DNA from: Brachycybe producta
Lineage: Eukaryota > Arthropoda > Diplopoda > Playtdesmida > Andrognathidae
Direction: 5' to 3'
DNA length: 64,000 nucleotides
Assembly: GCA_036925085.1 (NCBI GenBank)
Contig: JAUPFP010000072.1
Location: 62,001-126,000, forward strand
The position numbers and the translations under genes were made by a program. The notes beneath the pieces were generated by a model that was not told the origin of the DNA, did not search any database, and saw only the letters and a program-made list of their open reading frames with translations. This document shows positions 35,801 to 46,603 of the stretch, piece after piece (the first letter of the stretch is position 1; the number at the start of each line of letters is the position of its first letter).

Positions 35801-38056
35801 ATCGAAAAACAATCTTTTGGTATCATTGATACCGATGGCAATCTGAGTGGCATTTCGACAATCCATCGCAACGGAGACGCTCAAGTGACTCAAGTAGACG
35901 CCGTACTTCTCATTACAGTCGATTTGCAAGTTTACAATCTTGTAGCGGCTTTTAACTGGGCGGCAAAGTAAGTAAAGAGCAAAATGTAGATATATATCGT
36001 ATGATATATCCATTGCATCTACATACGTAGATATGTTGTACATTCCATCCGAGACTCCGACCATAACCGCTCACACTTCACAATACAAATGAACACGTGC
36101 TGTTGTTTACAACAAGGCATGCTGGCAAACGACACCTGAGTGGTGTCTGAATGTCACTTGAGCGCACTTTTCTCCTGGTTCCTTCTGTCTACCTCCACAC
36201 ACAGGCATAATGCTGTGTGCTGTTTCTATTGCTGCGGCAAAAGGAAAAATGCTTCTCGGGTTCTCCTTGAGACTGCTAGCATGGAAGTTCTGCATGCCAG
36301 TTTTGCATGTTGCAGCGTGCCGCCTTGTAGCAGACGTTGCACCATTTGATTTTATCGTATGACGCATACAATGGAAAGTTCTTTTAGGTGGCACGGTGCA
36401 GCACTGCATGCACAACTAGCTTTATTCTGTCGGACCCCCATGACAAAAATGCAGGTTACGTCACTGGCTCCACTACTAGTTATATATACTAGTGGGGTAA
36501 CCCGTCATAAATGACGGGAGCAAAATTAACAGGCAATTGTGCGCATGCGCGTCGTTTTTTCCTTTTTTTACTCTTTTCATTTCAATTTTTGTCACCCCCT
36601 CCCACTTTTCTCTCTCTCCCCCCCCTCCTACACTTTTCAACCTTTTCCCCTCCAATTTAATATCATGGGGTTCTTGGATGGGAAGGGTGCAACATATAGT
36701 TGACCTTGAGAGAAAAAAAAAACAGTTCATTTATTCAAATTTATATAAATTCCGATGTGCTTCAATGGTTGTACAGCGTTATCCCAGAAAGAGAGAAAGA
36801 TATATACATGTAGAAAGACACACAGAGACACAGACTTGGCAAAATATATATATAATATTTTGCCAGGTCTGTGTCTCTGTGTGAGTGTCTTTCTATCTAT
36901 CTATCTATCTTCTTTCTGCGATAACTCTGCAGAAACCTTGAAAGACGTTGGAATTTATATAAATTAAATTTGAATAAATAAACCGTTTTTTTTCTCAAGG
37001 TCAACTATATGTTGCACCCTTCCCATACAGGAAGGGTTACCCCACTAGTATGCTAATATTAATGAAATTTTGAAATTGACATTATTAGTAAAACAGGAGG
37101 ATTGGACGTCACGAGTTTTGCCAATCGATATTTATCGATTGCTAATTAAGTTTGTAAATTTACTTATATTTGCCGTAGCCGCATGAACCTAATTAGGCCC
37201 CCTTTAAATAATGAGTGCTAAGCAAGGCTCGGATTTTGATGCAATATAAACCGGAATGTTTCTCAATTTGTAGCCCACCAAGTGCCAATTGTGAAGTAAT
37301 CATCATCATTATTAGAGTAACTGCAGTTATGCTTTTTCTAATCAGAAAAGGCTGATTAGAAAAGCTAGATGTCTGGTTACTATCATTACTATCAGTTGTC
37401 AACTGGAGTCCTAGCCTCTAACCATTTTTTTTTTAAATTATAAAGAACAATTTTTTGTATCTAAACGAGATTGTCACTTCACAATTGGCACTTGGGCCAC
37501 ATGTTGAGAACATTCCGGTTGATACTGCATCAAAATCCGAGCCCTAGTAATAAACAAATCACCTTCATGTCATTAACCGACCTAGCTGAGAAGAAAAACG
37601 TCTAATCGGTTTGTACAGATCGATTATAAACGTTGAACGAATCATTAAGTATGTAACAAAATGAGGGCCAAGTACTAGTTTACAAGTTGTAATTTTGTTA
37701 TATGAATTGTTTTTTTTGTTTTTTTTATTAATATTATGTATAATAGCATTGCAACATTGCACCCGCATGGAGATGCAAACGCCACCGTAGAATCGGTCGA
37801 TGTAAACCTTCAGGTCAGAGTAGACCTAACCGATCCTGCAAAGTTAAACGTGACACTCGAAGTTCTGGTTATTCATGACATCAACAATGTCAAAGTTTCC
37901 GTCGGTGGCCTTGGTCCTTTCGATAAACTTGTGGATATTATTGCTACTGGGTTAGCAGACGTAGTGAAGGGTTTTCTGCCCAAGTTAATTGATGGTCCAA
38001 TTAAGAATGCAGTGCAAAAAGCAATAGATGCTCTTGTGGGTTACAAATTAATATAA
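32852..38056 (+). CDS. secreted group 7 allergen-like protein, five exons, complete
   Basis: Coding exons by splice sites and phase: 32852-32918, 32995-33017 (a 23-base micro-exon), 34986-35065, 35782-35967 and 37747-38056, giving about 221 residues. Donors are GTAACA, GTATAT, GTAAGT and GTAAGT. Acceptors follow pyrimidine tracts (TTTTCAG, TTTTCTTTTCAG) or end TAATAG. Residues 1-17 form a clear signal peptide (MCRLIFLFAAFFCLTSA). The mature part has a DPxxID-type helix, then GIIDTDGNLSGISTIHRNGD, and a repeat-like second half (TLHPHGDANA, LEVLVIHDINNVKV, VGGLGPFDKLVDII) that resembles the group 7 mite allergen / lipid-binding fold of arthropods. Role: probably an extracellular ligand-binding protein; the ligand is unknown. 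Introns 2 and 4 carry copies of one inverted-repeat element. No frameshift or stop is seen. The family call rests on pattern recognition. Confidence 0.78.
33038..34205. mobile_element. inverted-repeat element, family E (copy 1), in intron 2
   Basis: ACTAGTGGGGTAACCCGTCA at 33038 is complementary to the end at 34205, and the inverted arms run about 180 bases with the family D unit (CAGGCAATTGTGCCCAGCAT) embedded in each. The interior has two inverted blocks with CGCATGCGCATCGTTTGTTC-type and GGTTCTTGGATGGGAAGG-type sequence. No transposase frame, so it is non-autonomous. Confidence 0.75.
35641..35677. repeat. (GGGGC)n G-quadruplex-prone repeat in intron 3
   Basis: About six to seven consecutive GGGGC units on the plus strand. 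It lies about 105 bases upstream of exon 4 and is transcribed with the host gene, so the RNA would carry the G-rich strand. Confidence 0.85.
36488..37049. mobile_element. inverted-repeat element, family E (copy 2), in intron 4
   Basis: Starts ACTAGTGGGGTAACCCGTCA at 36488 and ends GGGTTACCCCACTAGT at 37049. The family D unit is truncated after CAGGCAATTGTGCGCATGCG. The inside shares the GGTTCTTGGATGGGAAGGGTG and TCAAGGTCAA blocks with copy 1, plus (TATC)n and AAAATATATATA hairpin sequence. Confidence 0.7.
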
Positions 38057-38639
38057 TTTTTTTTGGCAAAAATCAATGTATTTTATGTATAAAAAATTTA
38101 TCTTCTGAAACTTCACTTTTTATAGTAAAAAAAATAATAATTCCAAAACAGAAAAATGCTTTAAAGATGATTCAAATGTTATAATTTTTTGAAAGATTAA
38201 AATAGGATAACATTGTGACTGTCATTAGAGCCTAATGCAGTTTTAAAAAATACACAAGAGAGTGGCGGAACTGCAAAATGTAATAAAAAAAAGGTCCGCT
38301 GCTCTGCAGTGCCCATAGGCCAATACAATGGACATACATTAATGTAATTTACTTAAGTTTAAATTTAATGTCTGATTATGTCAATGTGTTTTACAACTCA
38401 CAGTATTGTGAGAATTCCCACATGTTTGTTGTTCTTCTACTCACATATGTGCGACACTGTGACGATACCTTATTTCTGCTAATTGTTGATTCACGTACCT
38501 TTCTCCCTCTCATGGTCACCGGCCATACAGTGAGGAAAGTTGGAAAGGCAGAAGTAGACGAATGGCAGTGGATGACTGATGGCTTCCTGGATGGCTTTCT
38601 GGATCATCTCGTCACAATGGTGTTTTTTTTTACCTCCTT
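38057..38639. other. 3' flank of the secreted-protein gene
   Basis: AT-rich sequence without a perfect AATAAA close to the stop. A frame at 38368-38661 has no domain. Confidence 0.35.
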
Positions 38640-39236
38640 GTACCTTACCTGTCTTCTCTGATCGTGCGGTGACCGCACTGAGAAGATTCGAACTGTAGAA
38701 GTAGTCTGATGGTGATAGATTGTGATCATCCTTCTGTATAGGGGTGTTGTCTGCACAGAAGGATGGTGACCATCTCTTCTGGCAGCCATTGATGTACATC
38801 TTCCTTCTTGCTTGGAAGATGTTGTTGCTCCTCAGGATCTCGATGCCTCCTTGCCCTATGGTGTCGCCGACTTGCCTAGAGAAGGATTAGTTTCCAGACA
38901 GTAGATAACGTAGTTTCTTATTGTAAACACTTTTATTCATTCTTGTCGAGAAAGATGAACAAAGTGCGTTCACGGGCCCATGATGTGATACGAATATGAT
39001 AATCAGCATAGTACAAAAGTTGAGCAAGAGTGGACAAAGAACAAAGAGGAACATGGTATTTTTATACCTTGGACCTGTGTACACCTATGAGGTGTAACCA
39101 GGTCCAAGTGACCATGGTCCTAAGAGTATCAATCCGCCACTTAAATATGAGTCAGAGAGAGGGAGGGAGGAACAAGTATGAGTTGTTTACCCCCAGGCTA
39201 TGGTTTTGGCGGGATCATGAGTTACTGGGTGTCACA
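38640..39236 (-). repeat. LTR-like repeat, family 1 (copy c)
   Basis: Minus-strand start TGTGACACCCAGTAACTC at 39236. TATA and CAGGTGTACAC-type promoter block near 39060-39110, and AATAAAAGTGTTTACAATAAG at about 38925. The downstream part reaches at least 38640. Same order as the copy at 20280. Confidence 0.5.
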
Positions 39237-39579
39237 ACACACATAAATATGATACTACTTCTTGTTAAAACACTTTTATTCATCCTTGTAATAGAAGTAC
39301 AGAAATACAAATGTATCATGGAATGAAATATACGTTTGAGAGAAAAATGGATGTTTGAGAGAAAAAAATGGACGTCAAACAAAGGAAAACGTGGTGCTTT
39401 TATAGGCTTGGACCTGTGTACACCTACGAGGTGCAATCAGGTCCAAGCGACCACGTTTCGAGAGATATCCCTCTGCTCTAAAACAGGTTCATACACACGG
39501 GGGGGGGGGGGGGGAAGGACAGTGAGTCGGACACCCCAGGCTAGCAATCTGAGATGATCACGAACTACCAGGTGTTACA
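39237..39579 (-). repeat. LTR-like repeat, family 1 (diverged copy d)
   Basis: Starts TGTAACACCTGGTAGTTCG at 39579 and holds the same promoter and GTGTACACAGGTCCAAG block near 39415. It ends after ATGAATAAAAGTGTTTTAACA (about 39262), directly against copy c. The U5-like part is missing, so c and d form a nested or tandem pair. Confidence 0.45.
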
Positions 39580-40281
39580 GTATACACTCATAGATTAGTG
39601 ACAATATTTTAATGTCACTAATCAGTGAGTGTTTGCAACCTGAGTGTCTGTAACAATGCAAACCCCCTCTCATCACGTAATTAGTTTTCTGTAAAGTTTT
39701 TACGTGATGAATAGCTCATTTCTAAATCGCCTAATGAAATTAGCATACAAGCTATTTACAGAATTATTTTAAAAATAGAAAAAACAATAACTAGGTTTTG
39801 CAAAAGTATCAGTGGATTCACAGTATATTTGAGTGCTTATTGCACTTAAAATTATATTTAAAAAATAACTGTGCAGTGGTGGAGCAGTGTCGGATTAAAC
39901 CCTGTGGAGGAAACCCCATAATCTCGGGGCTCCCCCAACAAAACTTTAAACATTCACTTTCATCAATTTTTTGTTACAAAATATTCTGGAAACAATTTAT
40001 GATATTATTACGAATATTATTTTGATCCAATGTTGCGAGTCCCCTAAAAGGCGTAGGAGCCATAGGCCGGTGCCTACTCTGCCTATTTGGTAATCAGGCA
40101 CTGTGAGGGAGGGGGTGTCAGGCTGGCAGCCACTGGGGATTAAGGGGGTGGAAAGGTTTTTTGAAAAGCAATAACCACTCCATGACAAGTTGTTCCAAGG
40201 GGGTTGCTATGCGACTGCACCATGCTAAACGGCAATAAGACATATTGCATCATCATAATCGCAATTATTTCATATACATTT
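39580..40281. other. no gene recognised
   Basis: Short complementary ATTAGTGACA segments lie near 39595 and 39615 and TTACGTGAT segments near 39670 and 39700. No coding region is supported. Confidence 0.35.
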
Positions 40282-40957
40282 CTGTGAGCTTTTGACGTCG
40301 ACTATTTTTACCAACTTGTAGATGTTTTCTATAGCTCTTTTCTTCTATGTATCGCGCGGTGCCCGCACGGAGAAGATTCAAACTACAGAAAGAGTCGGAT
40401 GGAGATTGATTGCAATCATCCTCCTGCATGGAGGTGAAATCGGTGTAGAAGGATGGTGGCCATCTTTCATTGTCGATGCTGATATGCATCTTCCTTTCTT
40501 GTTTACCCAAATGAAGATGCTGTAGCTGCTTCAGGATCGTATGTCTCCTTGCTCTATGGTGTCTCCGGCCTCTGTAGAGAAGTGTTAGTTACCGAACATA
40601 AAGACAATGCAGTTTCTCATTGTAACGCTTTTATTTATCCTTGCTCAGAAACATCAAGAATGAATATTGTTGATTAAAGGTGCGTCCTCATGCCCATGAT
40701 GTGGTACGGATAAAGATCGACGTAATACAAGCAAGTTGAGCAAAAGAGAAGGACGATGAACAAAGAGGAACATGGTCCTTTTATACCTTGGACCTGTGTA
40801 CACCTACGAGGTGTAACCACGTCCAAGTGACCATGGTCCTAAGTGTATCAATCCGCCACTTTGATGTGAGTCAGAGAGGAGGGAGGGACAAGCGAGAGTT
40901 GTTTACCCCCCCCCCAGGCTATGGATTTGCCAGGAACAAGAGTTACTGGGTGTTACA
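40282..40957 (-). repeat. LTR-like repeat, family 1 (copy e)
   Basis: TGTAACACCCAGTAACTCTTG at 40957 (minus strand), TATA motif GGTATAAAAGGACCATG near 40785, AATAAAAGCGTTACAATGAG near 40625, GCGGGCACCGCGCGATAC near 40360, ending at about 40282 with TCGACGTCAAAAGCTCAC. This is the fullest copy. Confidence 0.55.
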
Positions 40958-41663
40958 TTTCTATAGGAAAAATGTATGAATAAAGATGCTGGCGCCATCT
41001 ACTGGTTATTTTCTTCAACTTACTCATGTAGACAGCCTCTTAAACAAGATAAATTTATAAAGGAAAATCAACTTCATGTTATAAAATCAACAAACGTTAG
41101 TGAAGAATCGTCTGCTTTTTTAAGCCAGAAGGAAACAAAAACTTTTGAATTTTTTTGTTTGAATTTGAATTAATACTTTGCAAGCAGCTCAAATGGCCTA
41201 TGGCAAAGGGCTTAAAATCTTGCTTAAAATGTGATCCATTTTTTTTTGTATGTTCATTGAACCCTTATTGTAGCACTAAGTACAGTTTGTGCTATCTGTT
41301 GGCCACACTCAATTTTGGCACGAAATGTTTTTGAAGGAAAAGCTCTTATTTGAGTTACCTCAGTATATATTTATTTTGCTCTCAGTCTATAGCTAAGTTT
41401 CGCACGACGATAGGCCTACCTGTATCGTGATACACGTATTCGGGTATAAAAATAGAAGTTTGACTACCATTCTAGTTTCTAAAACACTTTCTATTTTTTC
41501 TTTATTTTGCTGCTGAACAACAGAAAATAAGCTATTTATAAACCCATCTTAATTATTAAAATTACAGTAGATATAAAATTATTTAAAACTTCATACAACG
41601 GTACATGACCTCTTTATCATAAGGAGGCTATGCTCCATATTAGATTATTTATAAATTATTATA
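40958..41663. other. no gene recognised
   Basis: No frame with a domain. The TTCTAGTTTCTAAAACAC 18-mer is found at about 41470. Confidence 0.35.
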
Positions 41664-41767
41664 CAGTGCGCTTCCTATATATATATATATATATATATAG
41701 ACGCACGGTCCCGCATCCCAGAAATTACTTTTATATACAATATACAATGTATATAGGAAACGCACTG
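41664..41767. repeat. 104-bp palindromic mini-element
   Basis: CAGTGCGCTTCCTATATA at 41664 pairs with TATATAGGAAACGCACTG ending at 41767, with a (TA)n stretch inside. It lies just 21 bases left of the P-like element. Confidence 0.65.
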
Positions 41768-41788
41768 AATACAAATCGTCTGTTTAGC

Positions 41789-44700
41789 CATAGCCTCCTA
41801 TAATACTGGCCTGTGCAAAACGAAAAGCTTCACGTGACTGCAAAATCCCACTAGGGGGAATATTGGCGCTAGTTTGTTGCACCACTAAATGCATTGAAAA
41901 CCATGTTACCATTGCCTATTATACAGCACACGTGTTCCAATTTTATTGATAATTCAATGCGTTTTAATTTAATATTTCAATTTAATTACCTCATAATTAA
42001 TTAAATTAATTCCACATATAGCAAATATGGTTTATTGCTGTGTTCCACTGTGTGTTTCTCGTAGTGACAGAGGTAAGAACATACAAAAGTTATCGTTCCA
42101 TGATTTTCCTCTAAGTGATAAAGAACTAAGTGAAAAATGGGTGAAAAACATCAAGAGACAAGATTGGTTTCCTACAGATAGGTAATTTTAATTAATCAGT
42201 TTCCTAATTGGTATTATCATGGCATTATGTATTTTTATAAGATCAAAAGTTTGTAGTCTGCATTTCACCAATGAAAGCTATATTGAAGGAGGAAAGTACC
42301 GCCGTTTAAAGAAAGGTGCAATACCAACAGTATTTTCAACATACCCATCGTATTTACAAGTAAACTTTGGTTCAACTAAATTAATTATACTATTAAGTTA
42401 TATTTTTAACAAACTGTTAAATTCCATAGGATAAGGGTATTAAAGAAAGAAAACGAAAAGCTCCAACTATTAGAGTGGCACAACCTAAGATTAAAAAAAT
42501 GAATGACAAAATTTATCCTGAAATTGCTACAGAACTTGCTCCTGAAATAGAGCCATTACTTGATAAAGATGAGCAAATCAACAACCAACAACAAATTATT
42601 GATGAAGATCATAAAACTATTGCAGTTCTAAAAAGAAAGATTAAAGCTTTGAAGGCACAGAAAAAGCGACTGAATGCAAAGGTTGACAAATACAAAAACA
42701 TTGTTGTGACTAAACCTAAAGAAGACATAAGCAAGAAGTACAAACATTGTCTTAAGAAAATCGAAGAGGATGCAAGAGGCAAAAAAATTGGGGCCATATT
42801 TTTGTTGCAACAGATATTTTCATATGGCAAAAAGCATATTGTTTGGAATGAACAATTGCTTCGTTATTGTACAATGTGGAGGGCTAAATCACCTGGAGGG
42901 TACCAGTTTCCAATTGACAGTGGACTATTCAAACTTCCTTGTCGGACAACAATTGATAGGCACATCGGATACAAGCCTGGAAACACTGGCATTTCAGACC
43001 TTGTGATAAAAAGACTCAAACTAGAGCAGGACAAATTAAAAGACCTCGAGAAGAAATGCAGTCTTGTGATTGATGAAATGGCAATCAAACCATCTAAGCA
43101 GTACGATAAGTATCGAGATATGTATGTAGCTACTTTACAAATTCAATAGGTTGTGTAATTTAATGCTAACTAGAAAGTTTTGTAGGTTTATCGGCCATGT
43201 GGACATGGGTGTGCTTGGAGAACGCAAGGAAACAGCAAACAGATTGTTGTGTTTTGTTCTTGTTGGGCTTTCTAAGCCATATAAGATTCCTGTGGCATAT
43301 TTTTTCACTCGCAAGTTGCAGGGTCATGAACTGCATACACTAACACTCCACACAATTGAAGAGGTCGAAAAGCTTGGGTTTCAAGTCACTCGTTTAGTTG
43401 GGGACAATGCATCTACAAATGTGAAGATGTTCAAGTTATTGAGTGGTAGTGCCACACAATTTGTGGTATCGCATCCTATGGACAAAGAAAGGCCTTTATT
43501 CCTTTCATACGATTACTGCCATGTGTTGAAAAACATGCGTAGCCTTTTTTTTTCAAGACAATTTAGGATAAATGGATCACCTGTTTCAGCAACATATCTG
43601 AGACAAATGTATAAGAAATATGCAAATGCTCTGATCAAGCCTGTTCGGTTTTTGACTCGCAAACATGTCTTCCCAACAAACATTGAGAAGATGAATGTGA
43701 AAAGGGCAATTGATATTTTTAGACCCGAGGTTACGGCAGCACTAACTTGCATGGGTGAAGAAAATCCAATTATCCGTAAGGAGATACAATCAACAACAGA
43801 TTTCATGATGATGTGTTACAAATGGTTCCAGGTAAAAGTACATCTAACTATAACCCAATTCTAACAGTTTAATAATCTTAATTTGTGGATATTAGCTCCA
43901 TGACGTTCATAATCTGACCTTTCATAACAAATCAAAAAATCTTGATGTTGCACCTTATGAAGATGAAAATGATGAACGTTTGGAATGGTTGTTAAGTTTC
44001 ATTACATTTTTGGAAACATGGAAAGCAAATGCACAACCAGAAGAGTTTTTCAGCAAGGAAACTTTTGAAGCAATAAAAGTTACATCACAGGCAACAGTGG
44101 CTTGTGTGAAGTGTGTTCAAAATAATATAGTAAAAATACAAAAAAATCAAAGATTGTTCATATTGTTTCAGGTATCTGCTTTCAGAAGGCTTTGCATTTG
44201 TGTTAACAAGACGGTTTTCAAGTGATCCAATTGAGGCAATGTTTAGTATTATACGGCAAATGCAAGGAAGGAATGACCAGGCTGATGCAAAAGGTTTACA
44301 TGTTGGACTGAATAAAACTGAGTGCATCACTTTTCTATATTTCATTTTTTTGGATAGGCACAAGCAAAGCTATTGATAAAATATTAAAAATTGGTCTAGC
44401 AAAAACATCCATTTCAAGTAACATTCACAGGGAAGGAGAAGTGCAGGTTGAGGAACTGTTTTCTTCTGGAAAAATAGTGTCTGACGAGTCAGCAATACTG
44501 GCAAGAAATGAAATGGCCCCTGATTTTATACAAATGAAATATGAAAAGTATTTCACAAATATAGAAAACCCAACAGGTAATATACGAGAAGGTTCCCATC
44601 AGAAGGATACCCATTTTATATAATAATTTGTTCACTATAAAATTGCTTATTTCAGCTGTTACTACAAGCAACTTGCATGTCCGCAGTATTGTTCTTTATT

Positions 44701-45731
44701 CGGGATTCATTGCAAGATATGCAGCTGACAAAACTGCACACATATGTTCAGCATTTGAGAACATGTGTTCTCCAGCCAACGATTCTCCTTTATATTCTTT
44801 AATTCGTTGTCAAGATCGTGGTGGTCTCACGTATCCATCAAGACAGCTGATTTCTTTAATAATAGCTATCTATAATTTTTTTTGCTTTGCTCAACACGAT
44901 TTCAAAGGGTGCAAATTACGAGCTGGTTTGGTAGCAGCATTGCTGCCAAGCATGAAAAAACACAAGTGGCTGTGTTGCAATAAATGTCCTGATTCAGTAC
45001 GAGAGAAACATACTGAACTTCTTCACAATGTTATTTTGAAACGAATGACTCAAAATTTGCTACAGAACTCTGCTAATATAGCAACTGATGAGGTTGATAT
45101 TCCTTTGACTTTGAGTAATAAGCCAATTTCTCGAAAACCTCTCAAAATTAGTAAGTAGGGGACCTGGATGGCAATCTCATCTCTCATTTAGAATAATTGG
45201 CAGAGGCATGGTCTAATAAGAAATATTTACATTTTGCCTAATAGTTATTAAATATTATTAATTACCCCTTTTTGTATATGTAATATTTCTGAAATAATCA
45301 GTATTTTATTTCACTGTTCTAATTTAATAAATTATCCACTGAAGTGTGAAACAATTAATTTAAATGAATTTTTGCAATTTAAATTATCTTCTATGTTGTA
45401 AAGTTGTAAACTGTATTATTCTATGATTAAAAGATAAAAATCTCTCACTGATAGCTTCCTTTATTATATATTGTATCACATTTACTTATTTTTACTATAT
45501 TATATTTACTATATTTATTTCTATTATATTTATACTATATTTACTATTATTCTATAATTTATTTATTATATACTTTTGTATACTATGAATATATTTATAT
45601 TAGCGGAAAAATATATTCCACACCACACAAATATGGTGCAGCTCACTAGCGCCCTCTAGAGTGTTAGCGGTGTCACACTTTTCCCTATACCAAATTGCTG
45701 TATGCACAGGCCAGGATTATAGGAGGCTATG
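41789..45731 (+). mobile_element. P-element-like DNA transposon, structurally complete
   Basis: Terminal inverted repeats of 29 bases, 41789-41817 and 45703-45731, differ at a single position. They begin CATAGCCTCC and end in TGTGCA inside. The element is flanked by direct repeats GTTTAGC (41782-41788 and 45732-45738); P-family elements make 8-bp duplications, and an eighth base is ambiguous at the terminus. Subterminal inverted repeats GGCGCTAGT...TGCACCA lie at about 41868-41887 and 45648-45667. Inside is one THAP-domain transposase gene on the plus strand. Total 3943 bases. All of this is typical of an autonomous P-like transposon. Confidence 0.85.
42027..45158 (+). CDS. THAP-domain P-element-type transposase, eight exons
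   Basis: Predicted to bind the element ends and cut and rejoin DNA in the nucleus. Exons by splice sites and phase: 42027-42181, 42242-42359, 42430-43121, 43186-43831, 43896-44110, 44172-44293, 44358-44576 and 44656-45158. Introns are 60-79 bases and all GT-AG, and the phases agree throughout. Exons 1-2 give a C2CH THAP zinc finger: CVPLC near the N-terminus, W in EKWVKNIKR, CSLHF, and the GAIPTVF box. A Lys/Glu-rich coiled coil follows (IAVLKRKIKALKAQKKR). The catalytic part has LVIDEMAIKPS with the first Asp, GHVDMGV, VGDNASTN with the second Asp, and YDYCHVLKNMR. The C-terminal part includes LTRRFSSDPIEAMFS and CCNKCPD. The stop at 45156-45158 is followed by AATAAA near 45326. About 890 residues, close to other THAP-type P transposases. 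The donor at 44111 is the least certain splice site. Confidence 0.85.
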
Positions 45732-45738
45732 GTTTAGC

Positions 45739-46430
45739 ATTGTTGAAGTGCGCCTCCAAGTGTCATTTAAGTGCGTAACGGTCGCCATTTTCTGTCGCCA
45801 GTTGTAAACCTTATTCGGCGGCCATTGACTATAGCTTTGGTCAATTTGATTCTGGCCAATAGAAACGCAGTATTTTCCTCCTCTCCTCTTCTCCCATAAA
45901 AGTAACTGTGAACATTAGTAAAGAAAAAGTTGTGAATACCAGGGTTAATGAAATACTAAAAATTAATAATATATCGGTAATTTACTAATTAGGTGGTGGT
46001 TATGTAGTGTTACTTTAAATTAAGCTTGTTGCCGGGAGTCTGGGGGCGCAGCTTCTCAGAAAAAAATGAACTACTATTAAGTTAAAATGTAATCTGGCAA
46101 CACGGCAAGCGAAAAGCGGCTTTAGTATTTTGTTTAGAATACTGTAGATTTTGAAGAGCGGGTTTAATATGCTTGAAAAAAAAAATAATATACTGTGTTC
46201 CTATTGGCCAAAATCAAATTGACCAACGCTATCGTTAACGGCTTGTTGTTGTTGTTCTGTGTCATAGGCGGGAGGGTTTAATAATATTGTTATGATGTAC
46301 CTGATGCACGCGTAAAGAATGTGTTACGACAGCTGAACCGAAGAACTAGTTTACGTCCCGTGTTTCTTGGTACTTTTGTAATTACTGGAAACGAACGAGA
46401 AGATCGACGAGGGAGGACAGAAGTAGAAAG
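45739..46430. other. intergenic, possible 5' UTR at the right side
   Basis: GGCCAAAATCAAATTGACC (about 46205) is inverted relative to GGTCAATTTGATTCTGGCC (about 45839), so an inverted repeat of about 380 bases is present. The last 150 bases before 46431 are GA-rich and could be a 5' UTR. Confidence 0.4.
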
Positions 46431-46603
46431 ATGTCGTACAAGAATTTCCTTTTGACGCCACTTAATAAAAGGCGGTATAAATATCTAAGTAAAATGGAAT
46501 GCGACGAGGACGATGTTCACGAATTCAAAGTTCACAAATATCTGATTATGGACGAAATTGATCCCATTTGTCGGGAACGGAAGCAGACGAACCCAGTTTC
46601 AAG
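46431..46603 (+). CDS. possible first coding exon of an unidentified gene
   Basis: A 57-codon segment opens with ATG in good context (GAAAGATGTC) and ends in an AAG|GTGAAT donor; without splicing it stops at once. The peptide is charged (SYKNFLLTPLNKRRYKYL, then an acidic ECDEDDVHEF). I do not recognise it and found no certain partner exon before the Polinton. Confidence 0.35.
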
